Source: Planctomycetota bacterium (GTDB lineage: Bacteria > Planctomycetota > Phycisphaerae > WQYP01 > JAJZKY01). Taken from it: 10,170 bases of DNA. The position numbers and the translations under genes were made by a program. Of the stretch, positions 1 to 8,434 are shown in pieces. Location of the stretch: positions 1 to 10,170 of the forward strand of contig JAJZKY010000117.1 of the NCBI GenBank assembly GCA_021803885.1. The letters run 5' to 3'. Position 1 is the first letter of the stretch, and each line of letters starts with the position of its first letter. Under the pieces are notes generated by a model. It worked only from the letters and a program-made list of their open reading frames with translations, was not told the DNA's origin and ran no database searches.

Positions 1-3000
1 ACCGTGCCCCCAGTCGCAGACCACCACAACCGCCTCGTCGCCGTTGCGCTTCGCCACCACCAGCGAGGATGTTTTATCTCCCGTCACGCGCAGCGGGTAA
101 CCATGCCGCCAATAATTCCATACTTTGACCCGGCGCGTGCCGTAACCGAACCGGATGAGCCGGGCGAAATTATTCCGGTAGGTTCCAGCCTTGGTCCAAC
201 TCGGCCATTTTTTCAGTTCAAAGGTCAGCACCACGCCCGTCTCGGTACGCAACGCCCAGGCGATCTTCTTGGCGTTGTTCCCATGCATATCAGAAAGCAC
301 CACCGGCACATTGCCGAACTGTCGCCCGATGCTTTCCGTGAGAATAAACGCCCGGCTGAAACGGTCCTGGAAAGGCCTTTCGCTGATATGTTCCTCCCAG
401 TCCAGATCCACCCGGGCAAAGGCCAGAATGGGCGCGATGGCGGTATTGGTCATGTGGCACATGTTGCGGTCCGGCAGGCCAAGCTGGGCATCCATCTCGG
501 CGGTTCGGCGAATTAAGGCCCGCGTACTCCACAGCGTCGTCGCGGGCTGCACGTAACCATCGGGCAGGCGGTAGGCATTGGTAAGCACCGTATTAAAATC
601 AGATTTGAGAAACACGTTATCCCAGTAGATGCCGGAATCAAAGGTGGTCAGCATTTTGTGATAATACCAGAGGGCAAAATCCCGAAAGCTGCGGCATGGG
701 TTTACGGTAAAATCAAAATATTCTCCGTGCACATAGCGCCGCGTCGGATACACATGTCTGTCCCATTCATTCAAATATGTCCGGCCGGCGCGCGTATCCA
801 CCCGCATGGCCGCCGGATTGGTGTAGACGATGACGGCCTGCGGATGATCCGCCAAACCGGAAAATAAATCGCGTACGCTCGGACCATACTGGCGGGCATC
901 CGATGGCGTCGGGGCGCGGTAACCGGCCAGCCAGCGTTGAATAAAGGCATAGGGGATCTTGCCGGTGCGCCGCGTCCGGGCAAACTGCTTGTAAATGCTC
1001 CAATCATGGCCACGCGGGTAAACGTCGCCAAACGCCGTCAACGCTCCCCAATAATAGCACGCCCCCACATAGCACACATGATAACAACCTGGCAAATCGT
1101 CATTAAAAGACCACCGCCGCCAATCTTTGGGCATCGGCTTGATGGGCGTAGCCTGAAAGCCCAACACAATTTTGTGCGCGGTCTTCAGTCGCGCCGCCTC
1201 CGCCACCAGGTTCAACCGCAGTTCCAACGTGCCGTCGGCCTTGCGCACCAGTTCCTGGCACGGCGTTTGGGCCTGGTAATCCACCCAGCCTGCATCATTA
1301 TCGCCAAATACCGCAACGCCACGCTCCGGTCCGCCGGTCCAGATATAGGGCACAAACGATCCAATGATGCTGTTCCGCGGCGCTTCGCTGCCATTCCATA
1401 TTTCGCCCAGACCCGTCGGCGTTTTACCCGCATAATTAAACCGCAAGCCATCCGTACACGCGGTCATCAATGGCATTTGCTTATTCACCATCGGAATCAC
1501 CAGCACCACCGAATCCAGCTTTTCGGCGGTTGGCTGCAACCGCAAGGTGGTTTTCATCATTCCGTCATAATGCCATACGCTGCGGCTGGTTCCCTTCAGC
1601 GGGCCAGCCGCCCAATGGGCCACCGCAATCACCTGCGTGGCACTGATCCTGGCAAAATGCTCCTGCCCATGGCCAACAAACCGCTTCCCTCCCGCCCGCA
1701 CCACAATCCGCATAGGTCCGGAAAGTAAATTTTGCCCCAGGGCCTTCACCTGCCCCCACAACCCCAACCCGTTCATGGTGCATTGCCGCAACACCATCTC
1801 CACCCTTCGACCATGCACCGCCAGCCCCTTAAATGGATGAACAATCAGGCCGCCCCGGCCCAGTTGGTTATGCTGCCACTTAAAATGGTACCGCACAAAC
1901 GGTAGCAATTGCGGTTTGCCGCCGATGCCCGCCAACCGAACCACCAAATCATACTTCCCATTCAACGGTGGCATTTTCCATTCCCGCAGCCGTGTGACAA
2001 AGTTGTGCACCGGTGGCATGACGGCGGCGGCAACCACGCGCCCGGTTTTGACGTCGCGCACCTGCAAATCTACCGCTCTAACCTTGGCCCGATCAGCCAA
2101 ATCACTCAGGTTCACCCGCACCTGCATGGCTTGGATGGAAGGGTAATACATAAATGCGGTATCCACGCGGCGGGATGCATGCGCGTTGAGGGTCCACAAT
2201 TGGCGCGGACGGTTGATTTTCCAGGCGAAATTCCGCTTATAGTAAATGGCTTTGCCGTGGGCCGACTCCACCAGAATCCGTGTGTACAAAAGTTCATGGG
2301 CGGTGGCCACCGCGGGTATGTCAATTATTTTCTTTTGGCGCGCAGCCAAGGTGATCTTTTGCGTCTGCCGCACCGGTGGATCTTCCTTGGGCGTCACCTG
2401 AACCATGGATCGCACCCGCAGCAGTCCCGCGCCCGGATTAAAAATCGACAGCTTGATATGAACCGGTCCACCGGGCCTGTTCTGCAAGTCTCGTACCTGT
2501 ACCACCGGCGCCTTGGAATGAAATGTCACCACCGGCATGGTGGGCACGCTCGTGTACGTACCTCCCAGCGGCGCCCATTGCGTCTGCCAGGGCAGGTGCG
2601 GACCGCGCTGCATCCAATCGCGTACAATGCGTATGCCCACCGAGTGCCCGGCGATGCGCTCAATGCCAAAGTCCTTCCAGGGAATGGCCACCTGCAAATT
2701 CCACCGATTGCCCACCACCTTGTTCGCAATTTTCCAATGGCCATGCCACGCTTTGGCGCCCGCCCCCCGGCTGCGAAACGCATTTTGCCAGATCGCTCCC
2801 TTGGCGTTGACAATCAATTGGTACACCGTGCCTCGGCCCTGGCCATTTTTGTCCAGCGGGGCCACCAGAATCTCCACATCATCATCCACGGTGATAATAT
2901 GGGCGTTCATGCCCGCGGGCATCGGATTGACACGCGCCAGCAGTTTGCCGCCCGGGGGAGTTTGCGTCACCACCGCCACCAACAGATCCTGCGCGTTGCC

Positions 3001-3246
3001 GCCCACCCAAAAGTGAGCCGTCCATGGGGCCAGCATGGCCCCGGCGCTCAAGCCCGTCATTTCATCCGCACCCGCCCATTGGGCCGGTTTGACCACGCCT
3101 TGAATCGGCGGAGCCTTCATGAACGGCAACTCAATGCGCGGCCGAGAGTATCGCCATGCCGGAGCGGCGCCGGCCCACCCCCCAAATCCACTGGCCACCA
3201 TTGCCGGCAATAATCCCGCAATGACGCCGCGCCGCAACAATCGCAT
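1..3246 (-). CDS. Large exported protein, CBM9-like N-terminus and putative glycoside-hydrolase-like C-terminal part (3' end outside window)
   Basis: The minus-strand frame is open from ATG at 3246 to the window edge, giving 1082 codons without a stop, so the C-terminus is missing. The start follows GAGG at a 6-base spacing, and an in-frame TAA lies at 3264-3262. Residues 1-30 form a signal peptide (MRLLRRGVIAG..., probable cut near AGAA). Its RRGVI pair is Tat-like but weak. Residues about 51-240 look like a CBM9/DOMON-type beta-sandwich, ending in the WNLQVAIPWKDFG strand typical of that fold. The middle is beta-rich and unassigned. From about residue 705 the sequence is rich in Trp and Tyr, with Cys721, Cys725 and Cys730. 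It includes GIYWDN (872-877) and VDLDWEEH (946-953), which resemble barrel-strand ends of TIM-barrel glycosidases, perhaps DUF6067/GH123-like. Catalytic residues cannot be assigned. It is the last visible gene of the three-gene run, 57 bases after the pseudopilin stop. The gene is certain, secretion likely, and glycosidase activity an inference. Confidence 0.85.
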   Translation of the reverse strand, partial: MRLLRRGVIAGLLPAMVASGFGGWAGAAPAWRYSRPRIELPFMKAPPIQGVVKPAQWAGADEMTGLSAGAMLAPWTAHFWVGGNAQDLLVAVVTQTPPGGKLLARVNPMPAGMNAHIITVDDDVEILVAPLDKNGQGRGTVYQLIVNAKGAIWQNAFRSRGAGAKAWHGHWKIANKVVGNRWNLQVAIPWKDFGIERIAGHSVGIRIVRDWMQRGPHLPWQTQWAPLGGTYTSVPTMPVVTFHSKAPVVQVRDLQNRPGGPVHIKLSIFNPGAGLLRVRSMVQVTPKEDPPVRQTQKITLAARQKKIIDIPAVATAHELLYTRILVESAHGKAIYYKRNFAWKINRPRQLWTLNAHASRRVDTAFMYYPSIQAMQVRVNLSDLADRAKVRAVDLQVRDVKTGRVVAAAVMPPVHNFVTRLREWKMPPLNGKYDLVVRLAGIGGKPQLLPFVRYHFKWQHNQLGRGGLIVHPFKGLAVHGRRVEMVLRQCTMNGLGLWGQVKALGQNLLSGPMRIVVRAGGKRFVGHGQEHFARISATQVIAVAHWAAGPLKGTSRSVWHYDGMMKTTLRLQPTAEKLDSVVLVIPMVNKQMPLMTACTDGLRFNYAGKTPTGLGEIWNGSEAPRNSIIGSFVPYIWTGGPERGVAVFGDNDAGWVDYQAQTPCQELVRKADGTLELRLNLVAEAARLKTAHKIVLGFQATPIKPMPKDWRRWSFNDDLPGCYHVCYVGACYYWGALTAFGDVYPRGHDWSIYKQFARTRRTGKIPYAFIQRWLAGYRAPTPSDARQYGPSVRDLFSGLADHPQAVIVYTNPAAMRVDTRAGRTYLNEWDRHVYPTRRYVHGEYFDFTVNPCRSFRDFALWYYHKMLTTFDSGIYWDNVFLKSDFNTVLTNAYRLPDGYVQPATTLWSTRALIRRTAEMDAQLGLPDRNMCHMTNTAIAPILAFARVDLDWEEHISERPFQDRFSRAFILTESIGRQFGNVPVVLSDMHGNNAKKIAWALRTETGVVLTFELKKWPSWTKAGTYRNNFARLIRFGYGTRRVKVWNYWRHGYPLRVTGDKTSSLVVAKRNGDEAVVVVCDWGHG

Positions 3247-3303
3247 AGCCAACCTCGCTTGTTATTCTGGATCCATGCACGCTCCCCACCTCGCCACCGC
3301 CCA

Positions 3304-4152
3304 TCACCCACCCGGCACGCCCAGCCAGTACGTAGCCTGCGGCGACATCCATGGCTTTTGACTCAGCAACGGATATCCGCTGGCCCCGATATTGGCCTGG
3401 CCGGAATTCATAGGCTCCACATGACCGTCTACGAATAAAACATTGGTGTTGCCATTATGCCTGAACGAAGGCTCTACAAAACCAGGTTGCAGCGCTCCGG
3501 AATTGGGAATCACCGCAAAGGACAAATTAACGGAACCTGTAGAATTCACCGGATCCACATCAAAAAGGTAACCCGTATCCGACGGATCGGTTATAAATTT
3601 TGTATTCGCCCAATTCGCCCCATGAGGCGAGCCACCCCAAATCGGATCACCCAGAAAGCCATTCATTCCGTAGCAATAACCCATACCCTCAAAAATATTC
3701 AAGTATCCTGTCGTTGTTGGCGGACCATTGATAAACCCAACCGACGGCGTCACCGCAGGACATGTCCAGATGTTGGGCAGCCCATATTCGGCGGCATAGC
3801 TGTGGGGATAAGTGTTCCAACTTCCCAGGGCGCCCACCGGCCAACTTCCCGCGCCGCCGCCCGGCTCTATTTGATACAACGGCCCCAGCCAACCCTGGTA
3901 ATTCCAATCGGGCACCACCATGGCGCCCTGGTTATCATTTTCATACACCGAAAACATAATGCCGAATTGCCGCAGGTTGCTCTCGCACAGTACACCCAGC
4001 GCACTTTGCCGCGCCGCCGCCAAGGCCGGCAGCAACAGCGAAATCAAAATGGCGATGATGGAAATCACCACCAAAAGTTCAACCAGGGTGAATGCCCTGC
4101 GCCAGACCGAAAAGCGGCCGCCATGCACGGAATTGACTGCGGCGGTATTCAT
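3304..4152 (-). CDS. Type II secretion/type IV pilus-like pseudopilin with C-terminal H-X9-DG motif
   Basis: A 282-residue protein. A prepilin leader (MNTAAVNS...WRRA) precedes FTLVELLVV. Prepilin peptidase would cut between Ala20 and Phe21, leaving Glu25 as the conserved Glu5 of the mature form. A hydrophobic helix (about 23-44) follows, then [16 protein letters not shown], a segment typical of planctomycete and verrucomicrobial family members. Near the end, [17 protein letters not shown] contains His232, nine residues, then Asp242-Gly243, the H-X9-DG motif of this family. The predicted place is the inner membrane or periplasm, possibly in a short pseudopilus. I chose ATG at 4152 because GGAG lies 7 bases upstream. 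The frame extends to a GTG at 4245, but that extension has no ribosome site and no recognisable sequence. The residue before the cut is Ala rather than the usual Gly. The gene sits 151 bases after the PEP-CTERM gene, so co-transcription is probable. Family certain; exact role unknown. Confidence 0.93.
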   Translation of the reverse strand: MNTAAVNSVHGGRFSVWRRAFTLVELLVVISIIAILISLLLPALAAARQSALGVLCESNLRQFGIMFSVYENDNQGAMVVPDWNYQGWLGPLYQIEPGGGAGSWPVGALGSWNTYPHSYAAEYGLPNIWTCPAVTPSVGFINGPPTTTGYLNIFEGMGYCYGMNGFLGDPIWGGSPHGANWANTKFITDPSDTGYLFDVDPVNSTGSVNLSFAVIPNSGALQPGFVEPSFRHNGNTNVLFVDGHVEPMNSGQANIGASGYPLLSQKPWMSPQATYWLGVPGG

Positions 4153-4303
4153 GCCAGTACTCCAGTTAAGACCAGCAGCAACGCGATCGCTTCGCGACCT
4201 GCTCCCTCGCTTGCCCCCGGTCGCGCCGGCGCCCGCCAATGCCACAAACCACGGCCCCGCCGAGCCATACGCAATACCGACCGCGGAGAGTTCTCTTGCT
4301 AGC

Positions 4304-5119
4304 TCACGCAGTCCGCCGCCGTTTCAACAGCAACAATCCAAGCCCACCAACTGCCAGCAGCGCCTCAGCGCTCGGCTCGGGAACTGCTTGTAACTGAAAA
4401 CCAGACAGCAAGGCCTGGCTGGACACGCTGGTGTCGCTGGAGACCATGTCTACAGTAATGGCCCCGTTACTATCCGGGGATAGCGTGAACTCCAGATAAT
4501 TTTCGCCGGAAACAAACTTCCCCCCGGCATCAGTGGGATCAATGGTGCCACTCCCGGTCGTCGAACCGACAACGCTGTACGTGGTTCCTAAGCCGCTGGT
4601 TTTATTATTGTAGGCATTGTAGAGATATAAATTGTAGGAAAGCCCGGTGTTAAGGCCGGTTATTTCAACCGCCAGCATCGGCGTGGTGACGTAGCCCACC
4701 AAGTCGCTAGCCAGCAGTCCGTAATCGGCGGAGTTCTGCGTGGTCGGCGCTCCCGGATAATCGACGATATAGGCTTGCGGAGTGGTATTCTCATTGGAAA
4801 TCGTCAGCTCTGCCCCGCTGGCGGTGCTTCCATCGACCAAGTTCAGTGGAACGTTCGGCCCGGCGTAGGTGGCACTGCTGCTTGCCCCAACAATTTTATT
4901 CCACACATCACCTGCCGCCCCAATCACTGCTGGGCCGCTGGTCGTGGGGCCGGTGCCGTTCGTATTGCCCACAAATTGCAGGTCAACCAAGCCGCTGTTA
5001 AACGTGGCCTGGGCCGCCTGGCCACCCATGGCCAATGCAGCGGCCCCAATGGCTGCAGCACCCATGGCCCATACTATCCTATTGCCTTTGGCCTTTTCGG
5101 TCCCGTTGTTGGTAAGCAT
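4304..5119 (-). CDS. PEP-CTERM anchored exported protein
   Basis: A 271-residue protein. The start at 5119 is supported by a strong AAGGAG ribosome site, 6-7 bases upstream. Residues 1-38 are a signal peptide: Lys9, Lys11 and Arg14, then a hydrophobic Ala/Gly-rich core, then AQA before Thr39. The body (about 39-245) is rich in Thr, Ser, Gly and Asn, has almost no Cys, and looks like an extracellular beta-sandwich (for example [20 protein letters not shown] near the middle and SGFQLQ near its end). The C-terminus is a textbook PEP-CTERM signal: VPEP at 246-249, a hydrophobic Leu/Gly segment, then KRRRTA. Such signals are recognised by exosortase and the protein is processed for the cell surface or matrix; no exosortase gene is in this window. 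It is the first gene after two strong promoters and a long leader, and heads the run with the pseudopilin and the large exported protein. Ligand or partner is unknown. Confidence 0.93.
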   Translation of the reverse strand: MLTNNGTEKAKGNRIVWAMGAAAIGAAALAMGGQAAQATFNSGLVDLQFVGNTNGTGPTTSGPAVIGAAGDVWNKIVGASSSATYAGPNVPLNLVDGSTASGAELTISNENTTPQAYIVDYPGAPTTQNSADYGLLASDLVGYVTTPMLAVEITGLNTGLSYNLYLYNAYNNKTSGLGTTYSVVGSTTGSGTIDPTDAGGKFVSGENYLEFTLSPDSNGAITVDMVSSDTSVSSQALLSGFQLQAVPEPSAEALLAVGGLGLLLLKRRRTA

Positions 5120-5316
5120 AACACTCTCCTTTTTAAAAATGCGCTTACTATCTCACTGCAATTCGCATACCAGACTACACCGCATGGCAGGCAGCTTCGC
5201 CTGAAACACTCTTAAACTCTGTGCCACAACCCGTCGATTTCTTCGCACCGCGCAAAGATTTTTGGTCACGCGCCGCCGTTTCCCCCAAAAGCCCTTTACC
5301 CCCTCCGCGCTCAAAA

Positions 5317-5351
5317 ACTCCTGAATTCTGTCTCCTGACTCCTGGCTTCTG
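5317..5351. repeat. Five tandem degenerate 7-base repeats
   Basis: On the plus strand the tract divides exactly into five 7-base units all ending in CTG: ACTCCTG twice, and one each of AATTCTG, TCTCCTG and GCTTCTG. On the transcribed minus strand the consensus is CAGRANN, and three units contain AGGAG, which resembles a ribosome site. The tract lies in the leader RNA, about 15 to 50 nt after the expected start from the inner promoter. It resembles in design the short tandem heptamer repeats known from cyanobacteria. Confidence 0.75.
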
Positions 5352-5355
5352 CGGC

Positions 5356-5370
5356 CCCAGCCGCGCTGGG
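5356..5370. promoter_or_regulatory. Perfect 6-bp inverted repeat at the expected start site of the inner operon promoter
   Basis: CCCAGC, a 3-base spacer, then GCTGGG. On the minus strand it begins two bases after the -10 box of the inner promoter, so it covers the expected transcription start. It could be a repressor operator or a 5'-end hairpin of the leader RNA. It has no following T-run on either strand, so it is not an intrinsic terminator. The repeat is seen directly; its role is inferred. Confidence 0.4.
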
Positions 5371-5372
5371 CT

Positions 5373-5401
5373 ATAATAACCTACGCACCAGCCCATGTCA
5401 A
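5373..5401 (-). promoter_or_regulatory. Inner sigma-70-like promoter of the PEP-CTERM operon
   Basis: On the minus strand a consensus -35 TTGACA (5401-5396), a 17-base spacer, and -10 TATTAT (5378-5373, 5 of 6 matches). The expected start is near 5366, giving a leader of about 247 nt before the PEP-CTERM ATG. An inverted repeat follows immediately. Confidence 0.7.
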
Positions 5402-5511
5402 GTTTCGCTCACATATCACAACACGGCACAACGTCTAATCCCATTGCAACCAACCTTGCCCGCAGACCTCCGTGAACGCTGCCCGCTGCCGCCAAACATC
5501 CATTTACACAC

Positions 5512-5539
5512 AATATACCAATTCCTCCACGCCTGTCAA
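5512..5539 (-). promoter_or_regulatory. Outer sigma-70-like promoter of the PEP-CTERM operon
   Basis: On the minus strand TTGACA (5539-5534), a 16-base spacer, and TATATT (5517-5512, 5 of 6 matches). It lies 40 bases past the regulator stop codon. Expected start near 5505, leader about 385 nt. The bases just after the -10 box (GTGTGTAA) closely match those after the -10 box of the regulator's own promoter. Confidence 0.65.
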
Positions 5540-5578
5540 GCCCCCCCTGCCAAAATTCCGATCCTGCTGCCACCCCCC

Positions 5579-6688
5579 TCAAACCCGCAAATGCTGCTCC
5601 GCCACCGGTCCGATGGAGCTTTCCCATCGCACTTGCGATTCCACCGTGATGCCTTTGCCCGGCGGCAGCCTTCCCTCCAGCAAATCCCGCAGCATGAAAG
5701 CCGCCGCATCCACCGCGGCCCGCCGCGCAGCTAGGGAATCGGCACTAGTCAGTGCCAGTGGATTTAGCGCTGGAGCGTAATTTTCATATGCCGCCAATGA
5801 AACATCACCCGGAATACTCAGTCCCCGCGCTTGTAAGAACCGAAACACCGCACTGGCAGCGATTTCGTCCGGGGCCACGATGGCTGTGGGAGGACTTTCC
5901 CCGTTAAACAACGGTTCAAGTGCTCTTAAATCCACCGGCATGGAAACTTCTCCGGAGGTGGGGTTCGGCAATTCCACAATGGAGGCAGTGGCCTGCGCGG
6001 ACTCGCTTTCTTCAAACACAAAGCGAGCCGTATCCCGCAGCACCAGGCCCCAATTCATACTATGGTAAAAAAGTATGGCAATGCGCCGATGGCCCAGCCG
6101 CAACAGCCGTTCCAGTATTTGCCGAAATGGTGTCACGTGATCCTGATCCACCCAATACACGCCTGAAGCACATTCCACCGGATCTGGCGATAGGGCCACC
6201 ACCTTAATTCCCGCTTCCAGCAGCGGCCGCAAATCATCACGCCGGCTTCCTTCCACAATCACCCCTCCCATCCGCTTGTCCACCACCATCTTCCCGGCAT
6301 CCGCCAATAGCCGACCTTCTTCATAAAACAACGCATGCACATTGTAACGCCGGACATCCAGGGCCTGATGCACCCCTTCCAAAACTATCCCCGTCGCATT
6401 GTAGGATGGTACGCGCCGCAACCACCGCGGCAAAAGCACTCCCACCCCGGTGGCAAACTGCGGGTCGGCCCCCACGCTGATGAAATTTCCCACCCGTTCC
6501 TGTTTTACAATAATCCCCTCGCGGGCCAATTCTGCTAGCGCCCGCCGCAGTGTCAAATGATTCATCCCCAGTTCTTTGGCCAAGGCAGGCTCCGCCGGCA
6601 TCTGATCCCCGGGTTTGAAACGCCCTGTTTTAATCCAATTCAATATCGCCCGCCGGGCCACATCTGCCTTAAAGCTCTTGACCGCCAT
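5579..6688 (-). CDS. GntR-type DNA-binding domain fused to LacI-type sugar-sensing domain, transcriptional regulator
   Basis: A 369-residue cytoplasmic regulator. Residues about 1-75 are a GntR winged helix: AILNWIKTGRFKPGDQMPAE, then LAKELGMNHLTLRRALAELA as the recognition region, then the wing EGIIVKQERVGNFI. From about residue 80 the protein is a periplasmic-binding-protein-like effector domain of the LacI/AraR kind: VGVLLPRW, GGVIVEG, the LLRLGHRRIAILFYH strand-turn and SIPGDVSLAAYEN are typical landmarks. Such proteins usually repress nearby carbohydrate genes until a sugar binds. I chose ATG at 6688, with AGGGA 7 bases upstream. The earlier ATG at 6724 overlaps a TATAAT box and has no ribosome site. 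It lies upstream of and on the same strand as the PEP-CTERM/pseudopilin/exported protein genes, so those are its likely targets; the ligand is unknown. Confidence 0.92.
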   Translation of the reverse strand: MAVKSFKADVARRAILNWIKTGRFKPGDQMPAEPALAKELGMNHLTLRRALAELAREGIIVKQERVGNFISVGADPQFATGVGVLLPRWLRRVPSYNATGIVLEGVHQALDVRRYNVHALFYEEGRLLADAGKMVVDKRMGGVIVEGSRRDDLRPLLEAGIKVVALSPDPVECASGVYWVDQDHVTPFRQILERLLRLGHRRIAILFYHSMNWGLVLRDTARFVFEESESAQATASIVELPNPTSGEVSMPVDLRALEPLFNGESPPTAIVAPDEIAASAVFRFLQARGLSIPGDVSLAAYENYAPALNPLALTSADSLAARRAAVDAAAFMLRDLLEGRLPPGKGITVESQVRWESSIGPVAEQHLRV

Positions 6689-6722
6689 CACCAATTCCCT
6701 GCAAAAACCACGCTTACACCAC

Positions 6723-6750
6723 ATTATACTACACGTTGCACCGCCGCAAA
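6723..6750 (-). promoter_or_regulatory. Promoter of the GntR/LacI-type regulator
   Basis: On the minus strand a perfect -10 TATAAT (6728-6723), preceded at 16 bases by TTTGCG (3 of 6 matches to TTGACA). The expected start near 6716 gives a leader of about 28 nt to the ATG at 6688 and argues against the ATG at 6724, which sits inside the -10 box. The sequence just downstream, GTGGTGTAA, resembles the one after the outer operon promoter and may be a shared operator. Confidence 0.55.
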
Positions 6751-6800
6751 GCCACCCCCCGCCCTATCCACCATCAACCACCTTCCCCTGGCCCACGCCG

Positions 6801-8231
<1,431 letters not shown>

Positions 8232-8373
8232 TTTTCTTTTCTCCATTTGGATAGGTGAAAATCCATCTCGTGCGCCGACGGTTGCCCCGAAGTTTAATGC
8301 GCGCAACGGAAAATTGCCACGAATCGCCACTGCCGGGCGGTAAGCCGCCACCCAACCAGCGCGCGACCCATGT

Positions 8374-8402
8374 TTTACAATCGCCTCGGCCTTGCCTATG
8401 AT
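8374..8402 (+). promoter_or_regulatory. Sigma-70-like promoter of ctaB
   Basis: TTTACA (8374-8379, 5 of 6), a 17-base spacer, and TATGAT (8397-8402, 5 of 6). The expected start near 8409 leaves a leader of about 26 nt before the ATG at 8435. This also argues against the TTG at 8405 as a translation start. Confidence 0.7.
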
Positions 8403-8434
8403 GATTGAGTTGCTCTGTGACTTGGAAGTGCACG

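Larger units (their letters stand above)
5120..5578 (-). other. Non-coding region and long leader of the PEP-CTERM operon
   Basis: These 459 bases separate the regulator stop from the PEP-CTERM start. They hold two sigma-70-like promoters facing the operon, an inverted repeat just after the inner -10 box, five degenerate 7-base repeats, and a weak hairpin (CAGGC, 6-base loop, GCCTG at 5188-5203). From the inner promoter the leader would be about 250 nt, from the outer about 385 nt. An open frame at 5396-5175 starts inside the inner promoter, contains the repeat tract and has no ribosome site, so I do not call it a gene. I recognise no known riboswitch class. No U-tract terminator is visible after the regulator gene, so some read-through into the operon is possible. 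Confidence 0.6.

Noticed and set aside
937..1728. Plus-strand open frame of 263 codons
   Set aside because: Antisense shadow of the same large gene; no ribosome site or family motif.
1909..3213. Long plus-strand open frame of 434 codons
   Set aside because: It lies wholly antisense to the large exported protein, whose frame has a signal peptide, ribosome site and recognisable fold. The plus-strand translation is rich in His, Arg and Pro with no domain, as expected for a shadow of a GC-rich gene.
4182..4199. Hairpin in the gap between the PEP-CTERM and pseudopilin genes (GGTCGC, GAA, GCGATC on the minus strand)
   Set aside because: The stem is short with a G-U pair and has no following T-run, so it does not support a terminator.
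4153..4245. N-terminal extension of the pseudopilin from a GTG at 4245
   Set aside because: No ribosome site there, non-conserved Arg/Gly-rich residues, and a better ATG with GGAG at 4152.
3457..4302. Plus-strand open frame of 281 codons
   Set aside because: Antisense to the pseudopilin gene; composition is shadow-like.
5175..5396. Small minus-strand open frame of 73 codons in the leader
   Set aside because: It begins inside the inner promoter, runs through the heptamer tract, has no ribosome site and no recognisable sequence.
8291..8320. Fumarase promoter GTGGCA, 18 bases, TAAACT
   Set aside because: Only 4 of 6 matches in each box; too weak to list as a feature, though no better candidate was seen.
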